NCBI GenBank assembly: GCA_963281155.1
Contig: CAUJLY010000004.1
Location: 3,906,001-3,970,000 of the forward strand
Source: Rhabditophanes sp. KR3021
Taxonomy: Eukaryota; Nematoda; Chromadorea; Rhabditida; Alloionematidae
Direction: 5' to 3'
DNA length: 64,000 nt
The number at the start of each line of letters is the position of its first letter. The stretch's first letter is position 1. The position numbers were made by a program, and so were the translations under genes. The notes beneath the pieces are model-generated. The model did not search any database. It was not told the DNA's origin and worked only from the letters and a program-made list of their open reading frames with translations. Below are positions 45,111-57,075 of the stretch, piece by piece.

Positions 45111-48100
45111 ATGTCCGATTCTGATTCTGATGAATCTAATATAGGAAGACCACAGTCCGTATTTAACCCTAATGATATATACGATCAAGATGATTTCATA
45201 ATAGATGATGCTCCTAGCTCTGGTTTGAATAACTTTGTTTTTAATTGCAATATAGCGGAACATACTGTTCCTACTGATTTAGTTGATTTGGATCTTGGTG
45301 TGAAAGTTTATGCTGCCAATAATTTACAAGAAAATTTATTGTTAAAGGTAACTTGTTATTTGTTTTCTTTTTATACTTTTATTTAGGCAAAAGAAGCGTA
45401 TGGTCAAACTAACAGAAAAAGAAAAATAAATATCCTGGAAGATGATTTAGATGATGATGTCAAAAGGGGATTAAAAACACCGTTTGAAGCACTAAAACGG
45501 AAAAACAAGAAAAAAAATAACGACGATAAAGAATATGAACCTGACAATGAAAAAATGTTCGATGAGAGTGATAGTGACCAAGATTCAGTATATGACCAGC
45601 CTTCATCATCAAAAACATATAAAAAAGCATTCAAAGACGATGGAGATGACTGCGCTTACTTCAAGCGTATCAATAATTATATCAGTAGTATGTATGCTGA
45701 TAGCGATGAAGAAGAATTAGCTGAAAAGAATCGGAAATTTAAAGATATTGGGCACGAATTGAAAATTGATAAAACCATTTGGAGAAAACTTTACAATTAT
45801 CAAAAAACATGCCTGCGTTGGTTGTCTGAATTACACCACCAGAATGTGGGAGCAATTTTATCAGGCAATTGTTTCCTTCATAACTTTAACTAATTGTATT
45901 TTCATTTTAGGTAATTTAAAAAACTGTCGAGGATAATGAATTGACATATAAAAGGTGTTCAACAGATTTCATATCACATCGTTGGAAACTCCGCAATAGA
46001 AAATAGGGTTTTTAAATTGTTCAATAGATAAGGTTTTAGCATCCACACCAGCAGGCAAGTCGATTAAGACATAGATAGAATGCCCCAACTCCATATCCCC
46101 TAACTTTTAAAAAAAGAAATCATGATGCTTAATGAAAATTGGGAACATCTTTTGCTGTTAACTCGTCTTCAAAGTTTTCAATTACCATCAAATATTCCTC
46201 GCCAAGATTCAATTGAGGTGCTTCCATTGTAGACACTCCTGACAAGACTTGATTTAATACCTCCCGCATGATTGATAATTATGTTGATAACTTACCTTCT
46301 GCCCATATTCGTGCCTTATTATTTCACTTCTTTCTAACGGGGCGCTTCCGATAGAATTACTTATCTTTCTGAGGCCTCCATTGACATCATCATTTTTACG
46401 TCTCACAATTACTTATTAAATCGGGCAGGTATAAATATGTATTTATAAAAGACTAAGCTAATTAAACATCGAACAAAATGCTCTTCCAATTAATGTCTTC
46501 TTAAAAGGGCATTTTAATTAACATTTACTTTCTAATATCATAAAAAATTATTCCGTTCTACTAACGATCGGTTTTTATTGAGTAAATAAATCAACAATTT
46601 CAGATGATATGGGCTTGGGAAAAACTGTACAGATAGTGTCTTTCTTGAGAGCACTTTCAGAATCTAAACTAATTGATCCACATTTCAAGTATCGAGGACT
46701 TGGACCCACATTAATTGTGTGCCCAGCCACCCTAATGCATAATTGGTTTTCTGAGTTCGTTAAGTGGTTTCCTCTGTGCCGCGTTGTAATTTTTCACTCT
46801 ATTGGCTCCTGTAAGCAAACAGCTCGTGAATTGATCAAAAAGATTACAGCTCCTCACAACAATGGCTCCATTATTATTACAACGTATGCAACCTTTACTC
46901 AAAAGCACAAGTACTTTAAGAGCTTTCCGTGGCATTACGTAATATTGGACGAAGGGCATTACATCAGAAATCCTGACATAAAGACAACTGAATATGTTAA
47001 GCAAGTTCAAACTGCTCATCGAATCATAGTCAGTGGTTCTCCATTGCAGAATAATTTGAAGGAACTTTTTTCTTTGATGGACTTCATATATCCGAAGAGA
47101 CTGGGGAGCTTGGTTAGCTTTATGCAGAATTTTTCTATTCCCATTGTGGAAGGAGGGTATGCTAATGCTACACCGCTACAAGTTCGAACGGCATATAAAT
47201 GCTGCTGTGTTTTAAGAGATTTAATAAGTCCGTTTATTTTAAGAAGAATGAAAAAAGACGTTCAAAGCGCTATTCATCTTCCTTCTAAAAATGAACAAGT
47301 CTTATTTTGTGAATTGACTTCGGAACAACGAAAACTATATGAGGACTATTTGAACTCAAAGGAAATGAGAAGAATCAAAATGGGGAAAATGGAAATATTT
47401 AAGGGACTAATCATGTTGAGAAAGCTTTGTAATCACGCGGATTTTATCACTGGTACTTATCACTAAGTTATATCTGATAAACTTATTCTAGGGGGTCCCA
47501 ATCGCAACAACGAGTATGATATTGAAGACGATATCGAAAAAGACTTTGGTTTTTACTCAAGAAGCAGTAAGATGGTTTGTGTTCAACAACTTCTCAAGCT
47601 TTGGAAACAACAAGGTAATTCAAAATACTCCCTTCATTACTAATAATATTTTTTATCTAGGACACAAGGTTTTATTGTTTTCTCAAAGTAGAAATGTTCT
47701 GTCCTGCCTGGAGAAATTAATAATCCTCGAAGGTTATTCGTACATGCGCATGGACGGAGGAACGGCTATATCAAAACGCCAGTGTCTTGTGGAAAAGTTT
47801 AACACTGATGCTAACATATTTGTGTTTCTGTTAACAACAAAAGTAGGAGGTAAATTTGACTCATTTTTTGGATATATTCAAATTTTAGGTTTGGGAGTAA
47901 ATTTGACAAGTGCTAATAGAATAATTATATTCGATCCAGATTGGAACCCATGCGTAGGTCCGTTTAAAAATATTTATTAATCGTCATTTAAATAAGTTAA
48001 AATACCATAGATTTGGAGAATTATTTAGTTTCGCAAGAGCAATTTTACTTATTCTATTAACTATAGAAGGATTTTTGAGATACATAATTGAGTTAAATTG

Positions 48101-49535
48101 GCATGAGGCGTCAATGTTGGTTAAACTTTCTGCAACTTAAAGAAAATAGAATATGAATATTGATGAGATTAAGTTGATTAAAAACTGCCTTGATTTCCTC
48201 CCTGATTACTTACTATGTCCTTAGCTGGACTAGAACTTCCTTCAAGTTTGACAATCTTGCTTGGAAGACCATCATACGAATTTTCTCTAGGGCGCTTCAT
48301 TTTAAGTTCCCAATCAAATTATGACGATGTAATCAAGTGTTATTTAACATTTAAAAGAGACCTTTTCCATATTTTTCACCACATTTGGCAAATTAATAAA
48401 AGCAGTTTATTAACTTTATAGTTAATTTACTCAGCTTTGAAACTAAGATTTATTTTATTAACCTTTTATAGACATGCAAGCACAGGAACGTGCCTACAGA
48501 ATAGGGCAAAAGAAAGATGTGACGATTTACCGATTGTTGACTAGTGGGACGATTGAAGAAAAAATGTATCAACGGCAAATTTTTAAGCAATTTTTAGCAA
48601 ATAATGTTTTGGAAAATTCAAAACAAGCCCGTGTATTGAAGTCTCATAATATAAAAGAATTATTTGTATTAGGAGACAAGGATGTAGGTCGCAAACATGG
48701 TACAGAAACGGCATGCTTATTTTATGGTCAAGCAAATGAAAAAAGAGGAGAGAATTTCTTTGACAAGAGGGATAAAACATTGAAACGGAATAAAAGTGAA
48801 AAAGAACCTTTGACAGAAGATGAAGTGAAACTTTCCGACTTCCAAAAAGAGGAATTGAAAAAAATATCAAAAAAGTTCCATTCTGCCGATACTAACAATA
48901 CTGATAATGAAATAACATCTATAGACCAAATTTCGCTTATAACCAAAAAGGAAGTATATAAGGTTAAAGAAGAACCAGCAATGACAGACAATGATTATGT
49001 CCTGAATGCTCTATTTAAAAATAAAAGTGTTCATTCGGCACTCTGTCATAATGCAATTACTACAGATGTTCCTAAAGATTATCAACTGGTTGAAGAAGAA
49101 GCTAATCGAGTAGCGAAAAGAGCTATGGATGCTCTAAGTGCATCAAGGGATTATAAACAACCTTCGCTCACTAAAAGGGAAGAACCCATTCGTTCAGGAA
49201 AGGATTTGATCGGACGTATTAAAGCAAGAAAAGATAGATTTCTGGAAACAAATGATATTGAAGTTCCTGATCATGTTGTCAACGAAGAATACTCATCTCA
49301 TCGTGATTGGCCATCAAATGTAAGGGATCAAGAAGAAAAGCGTCAAAAATATTCTAACTTGGCCGGAGATATCAAGATGTTCTTTGTGTTTAATGGAAAT
49401 AAGGCAACATCAAAAGAAATAGTTGTAAACTTTAGGCAGAAAGTTGATGCTGAAGATTCATATATTTTCAGAGCAATATTGAGAAAACTCAGTGTTTTTG
49501 ATGAAAAGAAAAACGTTTGGAAGTTAAAAAAATAA
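45111..49535 (+). CDS. ERCC6: CSB/ERCC6-like SWI2/SNF2 DNA repair ATPase
   Basis: Seven exons (45111-45347, 45387-45864, 46604-47452, 47492-47614, 47661-47849, 47889-47957, 48472-49535) encode 1002 aa. An acidic N-terminus precedes the Snf2 ATPase: motif [11 protein letters not shown], motif [11 protein letters not shown], motif [11 protein letters not shown], and helicase C FDPDWNP with [18 protein letters not shown]. The tail [17 protein letters not shown] matches the C-terminal winged-helix region of CSB. The protein remodels stalled RNA polymerase II in transcription-coupled repair. Intron 2 (45865-46603) needs a GC donor, because TCAG|GCAATT is the only phase-correct site. Introns 2 and 6 carry antisense element remnants. 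Confidence 0.93.
45909..45912 (+). promoter_or_regulatory. Recursive splice site (AG|GT) in ERCC6 intron 2
   Basis: Forty-six nt into the intron, TTCATTTTAG is followed directly by GTAATTTAAA. The first 46 nt have normal intron size, and the remaining 693 nt, ending CAATTTCAG, contain the antisense GIY-YIG remnant. The pattern is the same as in DPYD and NOP56. Confidence 0.55.
45950..46345 (-). pseudogene. GIY-YIG family copy 4, in ERCC6 intron 2
   Basis: Minus-strand fragments antisense to ERCC6: [20 protein letters not shown] near 46225, then [20 protein letters not shown] and [11 protein letters not shown] ending near 45955. HSIYVL-DLPAG is shared with the copy at 57.7 kb (HSVYVLFDVPAG), and IFYCG corresponds to the YVG strand. 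The catalytic Glu region is missing, so the copy is truncated after the second strand. Confidence 0.55.
48000..48300 (-). other. Antisense ORF remnant in ERCC6 intron 6
   Basis: The 514-nt intron 47958-48471 contains, on the minus strand, an ATG at 48300 followed by [20 protein letters not shown] and a GTAAGT at about 48213. A second open piece ([20 protein letters not shown]) lies after a TTGCAG at about 48130; splice phase does not close. The start resembles the charged N-terminus of the 18.9-kb family copy only in composition, so membership is a guess. Orientation is again opposite to the host. Confidence 0.35.
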
Positions 49536-50386
49536 CTAATATTTTTACAATTTATCATAATAATTTTACCTTTTTACTTTTAAATAAATATTTGCATAAA
49601 CAACTGTCCTTTGAAGCAGAAATATAATAAAATTTAATCACATTTCCTGTCTAGTGAATTAAAATTAAGTTGTCAAAAGGCAAAGTTATTTTTAAATGCT
49701 TATGAAAATTGATAATCATTCCAAATTATGTTCCTTATTTACTATAAAATAATAAACAAATACTTTGGTATTCTAAGAGTTGCTTCATTTTTTAAGGTAA
49801 AAGCAGACCAAATAAAAACAATTTATATAATTTGCGTGCATTCTATGAACTATAATTTTAGAATGAGAAAAGATATACCTATCTATCATTTAACCTCGAA
49901 GCAATATATGTTTTATAAAAATTCTGTTAATGCAGTTTGAGAGCCACGGTTTTTTATACCTAAATCATTTAAAAAGATTTCAATATCTCTTTTCTGCTCG
50001 GCAGGAGAGGCATTTAAATTTTTTACGAAAATAATATTTCAGACTTATTTACTTATTTATGAATTTAATAACACTCTTTTCAGATTCCAATATGTTAATT
50101 ATGAGCACATTGTATGAATTAAGAAGCATCTATTTAATTCCAGCCTTATGTTTATATGTATAAATTAGCTAAGAACATGATTGTCAAAAATAATAAATTT
50201 TCATGGGCTGTATGTTCCTAAGGAATGTTTTTTGCATGCTTCCAATGAAGATCAATTTTATGCTGGAGTTAGAGAATACGAATACTGTGGATTAGCAAGA
50301 TTCCTATTGCATTCATTAATTACAATATAATACATATTTGAAGCATAAATTATAATATAAAGAAAATAATATTTAAACTCTTTTAT
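49536..50386. other. Intergenic region
   Basis: AT-rich spacer after ERCC6. A short + ORF at 49728-49940 has no recognisable content. Nothing else is supported. Confidence 0.5.
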
Positions 50387-50624
50387 TTATATAGTAATTT
50401 TGAATGTTTTTAATTCCATTATATCAATTTTAAAGTGATCTACCGGTGTTTCTTCTTCGTGCAGTAAAGTCAATGACGTTTCTTGAATTTTCTTCATTTT
50501 GATATTAAAATAATCCTCAAAATTTAAACTACCACCCGTAGTATCCGCAGTATTTTTGCCATTGTCATTATGTAAGTTGCAATCATATCCAAACCTATAA
50601 AAATTAGATAGATGATATATGGTT
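50387..50624 (-). other. Possible terminal exon, unknown gene
   Basis: After an acceptor-like TTTTTATAG the minus strand reads FGYDCNLHNDNGKNTADTTG and then DYFNIKMKKIQETSLTLLHE to a stop at 50387. Composition looks coding, but no upstream exon could be joined and no family is recognised. It may be a decayed fragment. Confidence 0.3.
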
Positions 50625-50819
50625 TGTAAAAGTATAAATTTTAAGGAAATATAATCCAAAGGTTTCTTTTTGAAACTAAATTTTTTTGAATTCTGAATAT
50701 CAGTTACTATCTAATTTGTTGGCGCTATTAATGTTTTTATATAGTTATTTAACTTGTAACGTTTACTAATTGTTGTCTTTTTATTTTAGTCTTCCATTCG
50801 CTCAACTGGAGTAAAATAT

Positions 50820-51903
50820 GGAGAAAAACGGTGGAAATAGCAATACTAGGAAGACTTTCAAAAGAAATATGAATGAAATGAGACAGCTGCCCTATGAAGC
50901 TACCAGAAACGAATCACCGATTGTTGATGAAGCATCGTTATCTGCAGGAAGAAAAAACTGCTAGTTAAAAGTGAGTAAAGCATCTTGAATAATGAGTAAT
51001 TATTTCAGTTTAGGACCAGCCACGACAACCAAGTCGTTATTTTGGTTTGTTCCAAAAAGCTGATGACACTTATTTAACTGAACATGAGGAGTTGTTTAGA
51101 AGAAGCCGTGAAAAGATTAAGCTTATATGGATAAGATGGAAGAGGAGTTCACGCTGACTGCTGATTTGGCCAAGGCATTTTAGAATCGAAACAAAGTACT
51201 TGAATTAAGAGAACAGTTGATTGCTTTTATCTGTTCGAAGCAAGTCTATTGCGAAGAAGATCTCGATGAATACACAAGATTGAAATATTTTCAAGCTATG
51301 TTAACCATGTTTAGCGATGTTGGACTTGCTATATATGACATATCACTCCGTTGTATGTATTTTACTCGGATGAGCATTGGTAAAAACTACATAAATACAA
51401 AATACACAGCATACACTACAAGTCATCAGAAGCTATTCTATCATTATGCCTCTGCTTTTTTGGACAAAGTTTGGCCAGGTTGGAGAACTGCTTCTGAGAA
51501 ATACCAAGCCTATGTCTATTTTCCACTCGATCCAAGAGAAGCCAATGACATTCTCTCCAACTATCAAAATTTCAAGGAAGGAGTTTACTATGTAGGGGAG
51601 TCAAGGAAGATAGGATTGATAAACACTTTCATAAATACAATCATGCTCTTAAGAATGGTGGCTTGTTGACAGAAATGGGTCTAGAATGGATAAATTAAGA
51701 ATCATTCATCTTAAGCTGCCAGTAGCTACTAAAGAGTTAGGTGAGAATCTTGAGTTTACCTTAGTAGAAAGGTTCAAGCATCCGATCACCAATCGTGATC
51801 GTGGCAAATGCCAGATGTCTACTTGATCAATCCCATCAATGCGTGTACAGCCGCTGACATCTTGACCGAAAAGATGTTTAAACTCAATATCCCTGACGGA
51901 TAA
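50820..51903 (+). pseudogene. GIY-YIG family copy 5, longest copy
   Basis: The most complete copy, between the convergent 3' ends of ERCC6 and the mannosidase gene. It starts MEKNGGNSNTRKTFKRNMNE at 50820. Blocks follow in shifting frames: QPSRYFGLFQKADDTYLTEH near 51030, a 150-codon block at 51217-51669 containing VWPGWRTASEKYQAYVYFPL, DPREANDILSNYQNFKEG and VYYVGES, then HFHKYNHALKNGGLLTEMG, LKLPVATKELGENLEFTLVE, HPITNRDRGK and NACTAADILTEKMFKLNIPD. YVYFPLDPR, VYYVG, a His-rich segment, a Glu before the last helix and ITN-x-D-x-G follow the order of a LEM-3/ANKLE1-type GIY-YIG nuclease. At least three frameshifts and a stop break it. Confidence 0.65.
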
Positions 51904-51927
51904 TTTAATAGTACTTTGATTCCCCGT

Positions 51928-54900
51928 TTAACTAGTTTCTTTTAATAAATATTTTGTGTCAATTTGCAGATAATTTTTAGTTGAAAACCTATGAAAAATT
52001 AAAGCGATCTCATTTTTAGAACTTCTTTTAACTTCTTCCTTTGAATTTTTATCATCATAATCTTCTTTGGCTAATAATGAACGCATCGTGACAATGTGCA
52101 AATCAGCGGGCAACTCTTTTTTCAGTATTGTCATAGTACTAATGTCTTTTTGTAAACTGCCTTTTATCAGTATCAAGGGATAATGGAGTTCTTGGTTTGC
52201 CTTTTGAGCATCTAATGATAAAAATGATGTGACAGAGTGTGTGTCGTCTTGAGCAGTTTTGAAATTTTCAATTAATAATCTGAACTTTGACTGTGTTTTG
52301 GTGTTATCTGTAACAGCTTCATCCAATCCGCGATAATCGTCTTGGTTTAGTCTTCGATCTAACATAACTTCAAAGCCGCCATCTGATAAACTGGAACATC
52401 CCAATGCTTGACTACCAACTAATGTAATACGCGTATTTGAATCTTGAATAAATATAGTTGAGGGCATGGGGTAATAGTTCCCTTGGATTGGGAGTTTACT
52501 AAATCGTTTTCTCTTGATAATTTGGAATCCATTGAGATCAGTATAAAAAGTGTCTTTATTTTTAACATCCGTATCAAACTGCATTGTCATTTCAAAATTA
52601 TCAACTTTTTGCAAGTCAACTCTATTTTCAAATTCAACATAATTAGTGCCTTCCTTTACTTCAATTATATGAAGGAGATTTACATTATCTACTCCAGACA
52701 CATACACCCGCTGAATCAAATTTCCCTCAGAAACAATGTAGCTGTTTTTTAAAGCAGGTAATATGCTGGATTTCCCAGAGGGCATAAACAAATATGCACC
52801 TGATGCGTAGCTTGATTGATAAGCAGCAAATGAAAGTTTTACTTTTTGCGAGTTGATTGCGAGGATGTATCCAGTCAACGAATCTATTGTAATTTTATTT
52901 TTATTGCCAATATCAAAGTCAATACTTGGCCTTTCTTCAATATTTTGAAAGAACTTGTTTTCTCTCAACTCAACATTTTTCTTAGAAACTTTAGAAACGT
53001 CGTATTTGATATATGATGATTCAACCAATTCAAAACTCCTTACATCTAGTGGTGGGATGTTAGCTTTAAAACATAATTCATAGGCATTTTCGTCAATTCG
53101 GAGAGCATCTTGTTCATGAATTACAATTGGATGTATTTCTTGCTCGAATTCCCCTAAATCTTTAATGCTTTTAATCTTTGCTCCATCGATATTAATTTTG
53201 ATGCAAATTATTTCATCCTGCTCTCGTGTCAGTGGATTAAATATTATAATATTATTTTCATTAACAATTCCGTTGCTTGCAGGAAGAGCATTTTGAACAG
53301 ACATTGATTCCATAATCGACAAGCCATCTAAAATGTTTAATTTTTGCTTTATCCCCATTTCAATGATTTGGTAACAATTTTTAATTGCTACTACCATCTT
53401 ATTTTTGAAATCTTCTATTACAAAGTGTTTAGAAGTACCGGTAATACCATCATGATGTTGGAACAGACTTAATGTTCTTCTAGCTTGGACCATCACATTG
53501 TAATCGAAATCTTGTGGCACATCGTTTGTTGACAAAAGGATGCTGTACACGATTTCAGCTGTTCGAAGGTAGTGCTGGAGAATTCTATCAAATCTCTTGT
53601 AGAACGGCCTAGAAACGTAATAGCCACTCCAGTACTATAAAGTAATTATTTGTGATATTTGACAAGACCAATTTACCTCGTTATTCCTGTAAATAGAAAT
53701 TAGAAGATTAAATCCAACTGCTTCCTAACTACACACAAAACTCATATAATGCTTTTCAAACACATGCTTGTTGCTAAACAAGAAGTTGTCAAAATATACG
53801 GATTAATACATGCACTAGAAATTGCAGCATAAATTTCATTTTGTTGCAAATCGTATTAGAATAGGCACTTCCCCCAGTAGTATATGAGTTTTGTGTGTAT
53901 TTTATTAATTTATAGACATTTAGGAAATATCGAAAGGATAAGCATTAAAGTCATATTTAAAACTAACCTATCAGCATACGTAAAGAAATCTCCGGACACA
54001 GAAGGTATGTGAGTATTTTCGGTTTCGATAGATTTTTTATTGATTGTAAAGTAATCATCCAGAGTACCAAACTTAACTTCCATGTTTAATTCAGGCATAG
54101 AGTTGATTTGGTCGTATATTACTTTGTAATTTTCAAATACACTTATCCATTCACTTTTCTTCTCAAAAGAAAAATCACCACCTAGAGGTACGAATATATT
54201 ATTAGTTCTCATGAGTGTTGCTTTTTTTCTAAACTGATCAGCAATACGTTTGGCGGCTTCATTTATAGTTGGCGAAAACCTATTTCTTCTTTGATATTTT
54301 TCGTCATAAAAAGGACTTTTGAATCGGAAATCGAATTCTTCACATACATCTTGTGCTGGGCCGCAGGTCTCTGATGTTGTATACGATCCGTATGGGAACA
54401 TGTGCGTTAATATTGAAGTCCTATTCGAATCACCTTCAAACAATTGTTTCCACTTAAATTCGAACAGTTTATTTTGCGCAAAATATTGCTTTACTTTGTA
54501 ATGAACTCTACAAAATAATATTATGTCATTATCACTATCAATCTACCTTTGAATTGCCATATTTTGAAACCCTGCTTGTTTCATTAAATAAGCCATCGTT
54601 GGAGAAAGTCCGAATGGATCAATGCTCCAATGGTTTTTAGGCACGAATTCGAGGTGGTTTTTAGTAAATTCATGTCCCTCAAACATCTCAACTATTTGTG
54701 CAAAGTAATGAGCACATGCTTCATCCGCCATTACCCAGCCACCGGACACGATTTCCAATTGTTTATTTTTTATTAATAATTTAATATCTTCCCGATTTTG
54801 AGCATCTAATTTTCTAAAGAACATTTCGAAAAAGCTAATTTCCACTTGCACAAATTTCATTTCTTTATTAGAAGATAAGTAATCTTTCATTTCATATAGA

Positions 54901-55265
54901 ATATGGTCGACTTGATCATCATAATACTGCTCATACGTTTTTAACCATCCGGGGTCGCAGTGTGCGTGATTCACTAATATAACTTGAAGTTTCGGTTCTT
55001 TCAGAATTTTTTCTTTATCATAAGTAACTCCATAGTAGCCTGCTTGTTCTTTTTGACCATAATCAACAAATTTAATCTCTTCATACATGCTAAGCGTCTA
55101 AATATTTGATTTATTATGCATTATTTAATTCAAAAATACCTGAAACTCGCTTGATTTTTTGAATAAAGCATTAACATTGACTTTGCATGTGTTTTGAGCA
55201 TTTATATAATTTCCATTTAGTAGTACCAAAAATAATATGATGGCGACACCTTTAAAGAGTGCCAT
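51928..55265 (-). CDS. MAN2A: Alpha-mannosidase II-like glycosidase (GH38)
   Basis: Five exons (55140-55265, 54547-55097, 53968-54507, 53677-53686, 51928-53634) encode 977 aa. A hydrophobic N-terminus (VAIILFLVLLNGNYINA) acts as signal or anchor. GH38 hallmarks: the zinc-binding NHAHCDPGWLKTYEQYYDDQ, the nucleophile region WSIDPFGLSP, SGDFFTYADR...YWSGYYVSRP, and LFQHHDGITGTSKH. SGDFFTYADR and YWSGY are characteristic of Golgi mannosidase II, which trims N-glycans. The hydrophobic N-terminus could also be a cleaved signal, giving a secreted or lysosomal form as in some insect relatives. Frame closes only with the 10-nt exon 4. Confidence 0.93.
53677..53686 (-). other. 10-nt micro-exon of the mannosidase gene
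   Basis: On the minus strand TTTACAG, then GAATAACGAG, then GTAAAT: ten coding bases between two introns (53687-53967 and 53635-53676). They contribute Arg(end)-Asn-Asn-Glu and link ADR to YWSGYYV, as in the conserved GH38 motif. Skipping it breaks frame. Confidence 0.85.
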
Positions 55266-57075
55266 GTTTGAGGTTTTTATTCTAAAAATAATAAATTGTA
55301 ATGTTATTGACAATAAGTTGGAACGTTAAAGGAATAATTAAATTGAGAAATATCATCTTTTAAAGACGATACACGCATATAAATTAGAACATTATCAATA
55401 ATTGGTATTCATTTTTTTTAAGCGTATGTATACGATTAAGAGTCTCTTTGGATGTAAAAATGATAGTTGGTTGAAACCATGTATTTTATCAACATATTTA
55501 TATAATGCGATTAAAATTCAGCTCGGCAAGTTTATTGACCAATTTTGCTTGATTGTATCATACTTAACGAACAGACTTGAGCATTTCTATATCTTTTATG
55601 CGTGAATGTATTTAAACTATACAAATAATGAGTCAAATCAAATGATGTTTGCTAGTATCAATAGGTGCAGGTGGTTTCCTCAAAGACAAGTTTCAATAAT
55701 GAATATTTAGCCTTTAATAAATGAAACATTTAATTTAAGAAGAACTGCTATTATTAACAGTTTAAATGGAACTTATAAGTTCATATGGTACAGTTATCTC
55801 TTTAAATTAAATAATCCTTCCATGGATAGCCAAATACCTTATCAATTATGATATTATTATCTATTTGGTTATGATGATACGTTTGTATACATTGTCTACA
55901 ATTCATATTATTAAGATGTTCTTGGAAATATTTTCAGTAATATTCATATATTATGAAGTAAAAATACAATTAATTAAATGTGTCATTAAATAAACAAATT
56001 CATAATGATACATAGGAAAATCCAAATACACAATCAAATTTGAAGTATATATTATTTACTTCAATTTTAGATAGCAAGCATTCTTAGTTACATAAATAGA
56101 TAAAGAACCAAATTTAGATGACACATTTTGTTCAAAAATCATTTACATTGGTACCATGGATATTTGACTAAGGAATTTTCGAATGTTTCATTATGTTTGT
56201 AGTGTACTCATTTTTCACAATAAACAATGGTTACGTTGTAAAATAAATGAAATGTTTCTATGGCAATTTTAAGAATGTTATGTTATTATTAATTTCTTGA
56301 TCGCAACAACATTGAATTGTAGTTTTTAAGACATAGTTAATGTAGTTTGAGTTGAATTATGGGATATATTTTTATTTTGTATTTATTTAATTTAAATAGT
56401 TCTAGTTGTAAAATAAAGCAAACAAGAGTCAGGAAACTATTGAAATGGTAAAACAGGTATGCGTTTATGAAATACATTAAGAATGATTCATCAAAACAGC
56501 TAGAAATCTTAATGAATTGTTCACACAATATTGTTGATAATACAAAATGTTTGGAACAATTGAAAAAAATGATGTTACAATTTAATTGATGTAAGTGTTC
56601 GAGCAAATGTACTATATTGTATAAATAGTCATTGAGTGGATAGTAACATCTTTACTTAAGATGCAAAAAACGACCGATTCATATAGTTAATTGGTTTGGA
56701 TAAATCTTTGAAGTTATTCGTACCGAGAATCGAAAAAATAACATTTTTTAATAATTCAGTTTAAAACAAACAAATTGATACAATTTAAGATGATTTTCTG
56801 TGTTAATAAGTATTAATGAATAACTATTTTTTATGCAACAACAATTTCAACTAAGTACAAGTAATTGTAAAATACATAACGATATTACAAAACATATTTG
56901 TAAATAGTGATTGTTGAATTACTATTTAAACATTTCAAAATCGGCATTCTTGTTAAATAGAATATGTACTACAAACTATATGAAGCTATTTTATTTTCCT
57001 TAAATTAAGAATAAAGAATACAATTCATTCGCATTTTATACACACATAATCGTTGAATAACTAAATAATTTTAAT
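55266..57075. other. Intergenic region
   Basis: 1.8 kb, AT-rich, divergent side of the mannosidase gene and 3' side of the next gene. Two short hydrophobic ORFs (55402-55605 +, 56337-56606 -) lack support. No gene is called. Confidence 0.5.

Noticed and set aside
45950..48300. One antisense gene spanning ERCC6 introns 2 and 6
   Set aside because: Possible in principle (N-terminal-like piece at 48.3 kb, C-terminal-like piece at 46 kb), but phases do not join and each piece has separate equivalents elsewhere; two independent insertions are simpler.
50820..51903. Penelope-like retroelement (RT plus GIY-YIG)
   Set aside because: No reverse transcriptase motif such as YxDD is visible near any copy, and the nuclease-like part has the LDPR form rather than the Penelope form.
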